Position numbers and translations under genes: made by a program. From assembly GCF_035046485.1 (NCBI RefSeq), contig NC_085138.1, positions 267,635,694 through 267,699,693 of the forward strand: a stretch of 64,000 nucleotides of DNA, read 5' to 3'. The DNA comes from Aedes albopictus. Its lineage: Eukaryota > Arthropoda > Insecta > Diptera > Culicidae. Under the pieces are notes generated by a model that had not been told where the DNA came from, ran no database searches, and was given only the letters and a program-made list of their open reading frames with translations. Shown here piece after piece: positions 56,226-64,000 of this stretch (its first letter is position 1; every line of letters starts with the position of its first letter).

Positions 56226-56523
56226 GATAAAACATGGGTTCACTTTTCTCAAATTTTAAATAGTTTGTTGTTGAAAATCAATAGTAAACTTAGATAGATT
56301 CGATGCGTAGATAAATTTGCGATCAGTTCATGCAAAAATTTTGAAAATCCATCAAGGAATGACAGAGTTATTAGCGGTCAAAATCTAACCACTTTTCGTT
56401 ACATGCTCAAATTTTCGGTTTTCTGAAGTTACACCCCTATATGTTGCCGAAGGACGTTATTCAACGTCAAAAAAATCGAAATTTTGAATGGTGCTTACGT
56501 CACTTTGCAGAATTACGGCAGTG

Positions 56524-57040
56524 GGCAGATCCTAATGGATCTCAATAGGATCTGAATTACGCGAAGTACCTTGTGATTACCGAGCCTCTGCCTCGGACCC
56601 AATCTCTACTGTTTTTTTTTTTCTAATATCTACTGTTGTTTAATTTTACTCATTTTGATCTAAATGTCACATAAATATGTTTTATATCTCATACCGTACT
56701 ATCCTACAATACAACACCAACTTTGGTTTCCGAGCCGCTGTTCAAGAACGCGTGACTAACACATTGCCCAATAAATTATACTTACCTGTAGTCAAGATAC
56801 GATCAGCCATCACTATCGGTAAGCAAGCCCATCCTACTTCGTTTGTTATTTGGTAGTTAGGATCACATGACGGTCTGAGGCACACGCGAACGCCACTCCA
56901 CCGCTCCGCGCGTACCATCAAATCGCCACGACATGTGCTATACTCTACACAGCTAAAACGCTCGATTCCATTCCCGCTGCCCCTGTCGGTCGTCGTCAAC
57001 AGAAAATCCAAAATAAAATTCTCATAAAATAACACAAAAG
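56524..57040. other. Sequence upstream of the candidate exon
   Basis: Non-repetitive, becoming CpG-richer toward 57040. A minus-strand frame (56742-57074) has no domain. Confidence 0.4.
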
Positions 57041-57385
57041 ATGGCACTTGAGGGAGGAACCGCAGAAGCGGCAAAAAGAGTAGAAACCGACGACAAAACG
57101 AGCTCTCGCAGTTTCATCAGTCCGCTCGATCAGCGAACCTTCGGGCGAGCTAACCAACATATTTCGGTTTCTATGGCAAGGATATGGAAACCAGCCGAGA
57201 TAAGCAGAATGGGATGTAAAAGAAAAAAAATCGTTCCCGTCGACGTTGACGATGGCGACGAGATATCCTTTTCAGGCGTTTCCATGCGCTGCTGGCTGCC
57301 CGTTGCAAACATACGTCTTATGCGCCATGGATCCAACATTAGCAGAATGCGAGCCATGGAACCATCTGCGTTCTACCCAGTTTTT
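57041..57385 (+). CDS. Candidate host first exon (115 codons), function unknown
   Basis: The ATG at 57041 has a favourable context (AAAAGATGG) and opens 115 codons of mixed, CpG-containing sequence to 57385. There GTGAGT (57386-57391) forms a good splice donor in phase 0. The open frame continues to 57532 if unspliced (163 codons). The protein begins MALEGGTAEAAKRVETDD and has a basic CKRKK patch followed by an acidic VDVDDGDE patch; no domain is recognised. The region lacks the repeat signatures seen elsewhere. It could equally be chance, as no acceptor or second exon was found. Confidence 0.25.
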
Positions 57386-57391
57386 GTGAGT

Positions 57392-57819
57392 GTTGTGTCC
57401 CGTTTCTATGTTTCTCGAAAAAAGCACGTTCTAGGGACGACTAAGCGACACCGGAGTATAAAAAGTGCGTTTAAAATTGTAAACATCAGCTTGTGCTTAG
57501 ACTGGAGTATGAAAAATTTTGCAAATACTTGAATGGGGGTGTTGTTGATCAATGGCATTTTAATACGAATGGCAAATAATAGTGCAAAGGCTATTAGCTT
57601 CATAATTCAACCGAGGTTAACAATGCGAAGAAAGGAAATAGCTTGATCGAATGTGTATGCGTTCTGTGACAATTCACCAAACCATTTTGTTTCAATACAG
57701 CTGCTACTTGTGATAGAGCATTTGGGCCATTAGAATATTACAGTTTGAGAAGAAGGCTTCAGTGTTAGATTGATGGCGTTACGAAACTTTCTGTCAATAA
57801 CAATGTACGGTACCGGCGA
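57392..57819. other. Unrecognised sequence
   Basis: No gene or defined repeat is recognised after the candidate donor site. Confidence 0.4.
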
Positions 57820-58560
57820 CCGCCATAGTACATTCTAGAACGACTGAAAAACCGGATGTTGCGTCAGCGTAGTAAACGGAATCTCGAAGCAGCGTTACAA
57901 GACGAGAGGGAGCTTAATGTGCATCATCTTAAGACCTCTGCACAGCAGTTCTAAAATATGCAGTCCAAAGCATCTCGGATACGTGGATCGGTATCGGCGG
58001 AATGAACGGTTCGACGATGGCCCTCGGCAGAAACATGATACAAACAATACTGGAAAGAGCTGACACGACTATTTAGGGATAAAAAACCCTAACTAGGAGA
58101 AATAAAGGTGCAAGGACATATCGTTTCTTTAAAACATGGAAATTCTAGCAGAAGCTCAAAGCATCCCGCAAAGTAAGGCAGTAAGTAAGCGCGCGGATAT
58201 TCAGCAAGATCATGCTGAGGGTCAACATCTCGGCATGAGCCAGCTTCAACTCTGTGGCATCATCACTGCAGCAGATTGAAACAGCCATCCGAAGCATAAA
58301 GTCCAATAAGGCTCCCGGGTTTTGATCGCATATCAGCAGAGATGCTCAAGCGCAAGTGTTGTATCAACTATTCTGTAATATCTGGTATAAGGCGACTTTT
58401 CCAGCCGATTGGATGCAGAGCGTCTTAGTAAAGGTTCCCAAGAAGGGGGATCTGTCTGTGTGCAAAAACTTGGGTGACATCATGTTACTGTTTATTGTTC
58501 TCGAAGTTCTGTGCAAGATAGACGCGACACTCTGGCGGCAGGATGTAGGATTCCCTGCCG
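57820..58560 (+). pseudogene. Decayed RTE-like LINE reverse transcriptase fragment
   Basis: Plus-strand pieces in different frames read SNKAPG, RISAEMLK, then FPADWMQSVLVKVPKKGDLSV and LGDIMLLFIVLEVLCKI, the N-terminal RT motifs (W..E..P..W....I.PIPKKGD) of RTE-like LINEs. Upstream 57870-58080 contains linker-like sequence with many stops. Catalytic motifs are absent. Confidence 0.6.
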
Positions 58561-58734
58561 GAATATTATATTGTCATGCTCCGTATCATCCTTGAGCATG
58601 TCAACGAATTCCAAAAGTCCCAAGTGGCGTAGCAAGGGGGTTCGAAGGGTGCGATTCGCACCAGGCCCCCGAATACAGGGGGCCTTTAAATCAGGGAAGG
58701 TTTCTAACAATAGTTTGAATAATAGTTATTTATC

Positions 58735-59510
58735 ATACAAAATTTTATGCAATGATTTTTTCATAATGCAACCCATTTGAGTTGCATAATATTCATAATG
58801 CAACTCAAATGAGTTGCATTATGAACATTATACAACTATTTTTCATTATGCAACTCACCAGTACGGAAAAATTTACCATTACGATACCAAAATGAGTTAT
58901 ATAAAATATAAATTATGATACTGAATTGCATAATAGTTATCTATGCAACAAGTTGCAAAATGAAGATTTTTACAGCACGAGTCATACATTTTTCCAACGA
59001 GGCTTGCCGAGTTGGATAAATATGACGAGTGCTGTAAAAATCGAGTTTTGCAACGAGTTGTACACAACATTTTTTGCAATGACAAAAATATTCACTGAGA
59101 ATGATATTGTCTAGTATGTAGCACAAACATGTTTCAAGGGAAACCACGTGTGAGCATCCACCTGCGCTTTTTTGTGATCAGGTAGGCTGTGGCATTGCAG
59201 GCACAGCAGAGTTGTCAAAAGTTTTCGCGGTCTCGTCGCGTAATCAAGAGTAGCTTCAGTTGCTGTTACGAATTCTTTTCATCGATACAGATCCTTCGAT
59301 TGCATACAATTTAGATTTGAACTGCGCAATAGACATAGAGGCGGCGTGAGAATCGACGAAAGACGTGTGCAGGTCAATAACTGCTCCTTTTCACGAATTA
59401 TATTTAGGCATTGAAAAGTGTTGCATAATATACATTATTATGCAACACTTTTCTGTTGCATAATGTGCTTCATTATGCAACACTTCTACACACTAGGAAA
59501 AATAGGCCGT
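58735..59510. repeat. Palindromic ATGCAACTC/TTGCATAAT repeat cluster
   Basis: Inverted words ATTTGAGTTGCAT and ATGCAACTCAAAT (58776-58816), a hairpin from TTTTTACAGCACGAGTCATA (58967) to TATGACGAGTGCTGTAAAAA (59021-59040) around GAGGCTTGCCGA, and AAAAGTGTTGCATAAT with its mirror (59416-59450). It is probably one or more foldback MITEs. Frames at 58897-59147 on both strands are hairpin translations. Confidence 0.6.
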
Positions 59511-59929
59511 TACGCCACTCATTCCTATTGAGTAAACTTGCGAATTATGATTGTGAATTGCAAAAAAATGTTAATTAGCAGTACACAAATACTACAAAAC
59601 ATAAGGAAAAGAGCATCAAACTTTGATCTTGGAATATTTAAAAATACGGTAAATATCTAGATCAAAATTGGATTTGGTAGATCTTACACCGCAACGCACC
59701 ATTCTAAGGTGATCTACCCACGTTACGGGGTCTTTAAATAGCGAGAGTTTCCTATAAATACAAATTAAATACTTCGCGCAGATCTGCTGTTAAGCTATCC
59801 CCAGGCGACATCAATATATTAATGCAAATATTGAGGAAAAGATTGATCTCGCGTTTCAATGTTTTCCTCTATTCGCCCTCTCAGTTCGATCACGGTAGCC
59901 GACAGCAGCCGAAGCGATGCATGTGTGGT

Positions 59930-61140
59930 AACCTCAGAAGAATCGTTTATGACAATCTCTACGAAACTCTTCATGGAATTCTTGGGAATATTACTAGAGA
60001 AATTCTTTAAGAAACGCTTGTAGGAGTTCCCAAAGTAATCGCTGGAGCAACTTTTGAAGGAAATCTTGGAGGAATTTGTGAAGAAGTCTCTGAAGTAATC
60101 CCTAGATAAATCGAAAAAAATATCCGGGAAGGAGATCTTGATGTTTCTCACTTGTGAACACTCACTTCAACTACTTGAAGAAATCGTTAGAAATATTTCT
60201 TAGAAGTTTTGTGATAGAAATCTGGACGAAATCGGTGTTGTCGTTAAAGATATCTTTGAAGATATCAAGAATAAAAATGCTGATGGAAACCTTGGAAGAA
60301 TATCTAAAAGAACCATTGATGGAATTCCAGTAAAATTTATTGGAGGAATTTCTATGAGAATTCTTTAACGAATTCTTTCATTCATTTTTGTTGAATTTCT
60401 GAAGGAATTGGAGGAATTTCTGAATCATTGAAAGGCTTATTGGAGGAGTTTTTAAGGCATTTTAGTCAAAAGATCATTTGGAGGAATTCCCATAGAATTT
60501 CTTGGAGCAATTTGTGTAAGAATTTTCGAAAAAGTCTTGCAGGAGTAATCATAGAAATCCATGATATCCTTCCATTACAAAAGGGTTTCTTGTATAACTT
60601 ATTAGTAAAATATCTGAAAAAATAGTGTATGAAATTTTAATGGAAAACTGAGAAAATTGCTTGATGAAATCAACCTAAATCAAAAATTTAGGAGACTGCT
60701 TGAACAAATTCTGAACGAATCTTTGGTAAAATCGTAATAGAATTTATTGGATGAAATACTTAAGAAATCTTTGGAGAAATTCCTGAAGAGAATTTGAGAG
60801 GATTTCCTTAAACTATCTTTGAAGGATTCTCTTTATAAATTTGAATAAAACCTTGGAGGAATTCATTAAGCAATCCCTGAAAAATCCCAAAATTAATTCT
60901 CTGTACAACCCTTGTAAAAATTATCAAAGAAAATAAAACAAAAAATGCTGTATTCTATTGATGAAACCTCCACAGGAATTTCTAACAAGATCCTTGAAGC
61001 AATTTTGAAAGAAACTTTGGTTTCAAGAAATTTTTTGGAAGAAATACTTCAGAAATCCTTGGAACAATCCCGTAGGCATTCTTGAAGCAATTTCTGAAGA
61101 AATCCCGATGGATATTCTCTATGAAATCTGAGCCTTGCAT
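59930..61140. repeat. Degenerate purine-rich short-period repeat
   Basis: Words such as GGAGGAATTTCTG, GAAGAAATCCC and CTTGGAGAAATT recur every 12-15 bases, same family as the left blocks. The longest frames have 65 codons on the + strand and 110 on the minus strand (59819-60151), without domains. Confidence 0.6.
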
Positions 61141-61151
61141 TAAACATTTAA

Positions 61152-61464
61152 CCCGACTGGAAAATTATATCAAGTTTATTACATATTGTGCTATGATATT
61201 ATAATATTTTTCTATAACCTTAATGCAGGATGGTGTTAAAATAACTAAAATTGTAACAAAAAGTGCATTTCCATAATCAAGATGGTTACATATTGTGCTA
61301 TGATCAGATCAGAATTATATCAAAATGTGATATTATTTAAACCTTCTAGATAGCTTGTTTCTATCAAATTTTGATGTCGAACATAATTATATCACAATAA
61401 GTTATAAATATCATAGTATGTGATAATGATGTATGTTTCATTTTTGTTAAATCTTCTTGTCGGG
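61152..61464. mobile_element. Candidate MITE with CCCGAC ends
   Basis: CCCGACTGGAAAATT at the left and, reversed, CCCGACAAGAAGATT at the right match at 12 of 15 bases. The 19-base word TTACATATTGTGCTATGAT occurs twice inside (61179-61197, 61286-61304), and ATATCA/TGATAT words are frequent. No target duplication was settled. Confidence 0.45.
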
Positions 61465-61559
61465 AATGCTTTAGAGCCGGATGATTTCGCCACTTCTTCC
61501 GCAACCTCAATGGCCTCAAATATGTTTGTTATGCTCAGTTTCATCACCGGGTTTATATT

Positions 61560-62900
61560 GACCCCTCCGGATTCTAAGCACTCTTAAAGAATTCCTGAAG
61601 AAAATGGCAAAACAGTCTTAGGAGGAATTCCTGAAGGAAACCTTGGAAAACTTCTGAAGAAATTAGTTGGTTATTTTTAAAGATAGGTAAGTATTTGTTC
61701 CTTCACTATTTAAGCATAAACATATGCTTGTAACACCATTTGTTTTATTTTTTTTGTATTTTTGGAAGAATGATAAAAAAATTATGGAATTAATCGATGT
61801 CGTAATCGCTTTGTTTTCGGATATGATGTATTTTGGATCGTAAGATAACTAAGGACACTGTGACCCAAGCCCGTGCACAAGGGGGGGGGGGGATTTGGGT
61901 GTTAAACCCTCCCCATTAGCGACGCTTCATACACTAGGCGCCCCTCCGCCTTTAGCCGAAATTGGGAAAAACCCCTCCCTTGGCGCCACTTCTGTGCACG
62001 GGCCTGCTGTGACCCTACTAGAAATTCTCAGAGATATTTTTAAAACGATTTTTTGGAGGAATGTCTGGAGGAATCAATAACAAAGCCTGGATAAATTTTA
62101 GACTGAGATGCTTGATGGAAACTTTGGAGGAATTCCAGAAGGATTGTTAAGATTGTTAAGAAATTTTCCTGCAGGGATTCTAGGATAAACAACTACAAGA
62201 TTTTTTGTATTTTTTTTTTAAGAAACCGTTGCAGTAGTTCTTGAAGGAATTTCTGGAGGATTCCTGGGATTTGTTTTAAGAAATCTCCAAAAGAACGCCA
62301 AGATGAGTGATGAATGCTTGAGGAAATGTCAAGATAAATCCTTGGAGAAATCTTTGAAAGATTTATGTGAGGTAATCATTGGGATGATCTTGAAGAATCT
62401 TTGGAGAAATACTTAACTTCCGTGGAAAAATCATCAAATTTGAAGGATCTCCTGAAAGAAACCATGGAGAAATGCTTGAAGGAATTCTAGAAGGATTACT
62501 CTTCCTCTGGCGAAATTCGGATGTAATTTCTTGGAAAAATATCTTGTTCCGAAGTAATCTTCAGAGATTGTATTGTGATGAATCCTCAGAAATATTATTG
62601 ATAAAACCCTTGATCGACTTCCTGATCGAATATTTTGAGATATACTTAAATACTTAATGAAGCCTTTGCAAGAATCTTTTGAAGAACTCTGAAGTTTATT
62701 TGAAAACAAGTTCGGGAACAACACTGTAAAAATTCCTGAAGGGGTGCTTGAGAACTACTGGATCACATCTTTGCATTAATCACTTAAAATATGCTTGAAG
62801 ACAAATTATTCTTTAAGAGAAATTTCTTAAAGAAAACGGTGAAGCAATCCTTGAAGAAATTCCTTAATAAATTGATAAAGAATTATTCGACGTTATTCTT
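61560..62900. repeat. Degenerate purine-rich short-period repeat, last block
   Basis: Continues the GGAGGAATTCCTGAAG theme, interrupted by unrelated AT-rich sequence at 61690-61850 and by the MITE at 61867-62006. Confidence 0.55.
61867..62006. mobile_element. 140-bp MITE with GCCCGTGCACA ends and 8-9 bp duplication
   Basis: GCCCGTGCACA at 61869-61879 is mirrored by TGTGCACGGGC (61993-62003). CTGTGACCC flanks it at 61858-61866 and 62007-62015, a 9-bp (or 8-bp) target duplication. The interior is C/G-run rich. The duplication length points to hAT or Mutator-type mobilisation. Confidence 0.75.
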
Positions 62901-63109
62901 AGAAAAAAAAATGTACGCTCATTGATGAAACTCTGGGGTGTATCTTTGCAGAAATCCCCGAAGAAATTCTTAAAGGAATGCAGACAATAATGTTAACCTG
63001 CCGTCAGCCTGCTGGCCACCACCGCTAGCTGCACGCTAATACTGTGAACTAGAAGCGATTCCAACATGTTGTACAAAATACAATATCACTATCACTCTTG
63101 ATTCATTTC

Positions 63110-64000
63110 ATTTCATTTATTTAGTATTACATCAAATTCAAGATAAAACTGAATCAACAATATTTCTCCATAATACACGGTTCGTGGCTGCCACTCTCCA
63201 TCCTAGGTCGCGCCCGATGCTCGCCAAGTCAGGCTCCACCTGGTCCGCCCATCGTGCTCTCTGCGCTCCACGCCTTCTTGTGCCAACCGGATCAATAACA
63301 AACACCAGCTTTGCAGGGTTGTTGTCCGGCATTCTTGCTACATGCGCTGCCCACCGTATCCTTCCGGCTTTGGCCACCTTCTGGATGCTGGGTTCGCCGT
63401 AAAGTGCAGCGAGCTCGTGGTTCATTCTTCTCCATCACACACCGTTCTCCTGCACACCGCCGAAGATCGTCCTTAGCGCGCGTCGCTCAAAAACTCCGAG
63501 TGCTTGCAGGTCCTCCTCGAGCATGGTCTATGTCTCGTGCCCGTAGAGGATTACCGGTCTTATTAGCGTTTTGTACATGGTGCATTTGGTGCGTGGGTGA
63601 AGCTTTTACGACCGCACACCTTCCAGAGCGATATTGAAGAGCAGGCATGAGAGTCCTTCACCTTGTCGCAGTCCCCGGCGAGATTCCAATGAACTGGATA
63701 GTTCACCCGAAACCCTTACGCAGTTTTGCACACCGTCCATCGTTGCTTTAATCAATCTAGTCAGCTTCCCAGGAAAGCCGTTTTCGTACATGATTCTCCA
63801 TAGCTCTGCGCGGTCGATACTGTCGTATGCCACTTTGAAGTCGATGAACAGGTGATGCGTTGGGACCTGGTATTCACGGCATTTCTTTAGGATTTGCCGT
63901 ACGGTAAAGATCTGGTCCGTTGTCGACCGGCCGTCGATGAAGCCGACTTGATAACTTCCCACGAACTCATTTGTTTAAGGTGACAGACGACGGAAGATGA
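63110..64000 (-). pseudogene. RTE-like LINE, internally deleted, running off the window
   Basis: The minus strand encodes an RT segment (63962-63606) with YQVGFIDGRSTTDQIFTVRQI, HHLFIDFKVAYDSIDR and GLRQGEGLSCLLFNIALEG. It then jumps to KCTMYKTLIRPVILYG and, in another frame, EEDLQALGVFERRALRTIFGG and RMNHELAALYGEPSIQKVAKA to the C-terminal end at 63138. The YADD-containing palm region between FNIALEG and the thumb is missing, and there are stops. The N-terminal part lies beyond 64000. The fragment at 6695-6830 belongs to the same or a close family. Confidence 0.8.

Larger units (their letters stand above)
52453..56523. mobile_element. TIR-bounded composite element containing a foldback and promoter-like modules
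   Basis: TGCCGCAATTCTGCAAAGTG plus ACGTAAGC near 52453-52482 is mirrored by GCTTACGTCACTTTGCAGAATTACGGCA near 56487-56515, one mismatch in 28. Further inward GACGTTGAATAACGTCC (53907-53923) is mirrored at 56451-56467. The left arm is interrupted by the 1.2 kb foldback at 52518-53733. The interior has no transposase frame. Exact ends and target duplication were not determined. Confidence 0.55.

Noticed and set aside
55801..56259. 152-codon plus-strand frame
   Set aside because: It runs antisense through promoter-like module 2 and its duplicated words, and has no domain.

Overview
The window is eukaryotic, repeat-dominated DNA, most likely from a mosquito (probably Aedes). That placement is inferred from the mix of repeat families: two Ty3/gypsy LTR retrotransposons, an I/Jockey-type LINE with RNase H, RTE-like and BEL/Pao remnants, a tRNA-derived SINE resembling the Aedes Feilai family, and many TA-, TTAA- or 8-9 bp-flanked MITEs. 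I found no rRNA or tRNA gene, no CRISPR array and no convincing complete host gene. One short CpG-rich stretch (57041-57385) is a weak first-exon candidate.

Layout. 1-9860: degenerate short-period repeats, two related MITE copies, an RTE fragment, a TTAA-flanked piggyBac-like MITE and a TA-flanked foldback MITE. 9862-26468 (+): a Ty3/gypsy element with about 1.9 kb LTRs, 4-bp CTGT target duplication, intact gag and pol, and a 3.3 kb nested composite insertion (19164-22451) that holds a hAT-like MITE, a SINE and a ~148-bp tandem array. 27529-35070: a TA-flanked element with terminal inverted repeats (TIRs), split by a 6.2 kb LINE (28093-34305, minus) that has its own target duplication. 35330-36870: more degenerate repeats with a 115-bp TTAA MITE. 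37190-49253 (minus): a second Ty3/gypsy element with 1892-bp LTRs in which I found one difference, AAAT target duplication, a tRNA-Lys-type primer site and intact gag and pol. 50090-52450: BEL/Pao and RTE wreckage. 52453-56523: a TIR-bounded element holding a 1.2 kb foldback and two promoter-like modules. 57820-64000: decayed LINE pieces, palindromic repeats, MITEs and degenerate repeats.

How the parts work. In both LTR elements pol lies in the -1 frame relative to gag, and a canonical slippery heptamer (A AAA AAC; G GGA AAC) abuts the gag stop codon. Both are therefore predicted to make Gag-Pol by programmed -1 frameshifting. The second element has a perfect 7-bp stem exactly 7 nt downstream, with pseudoknot potential. 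Other notable points are an LTR pair identical in U3 but divergent from the predicted transcription start onward, a LINE ORF1 with one in-frame TGA where a zinc-knuckle cysteine is expected, and several long inverted repeats that could produce double-stranded RNA. Everything comes from reading the sequence by eye; no alignment or database search was run.
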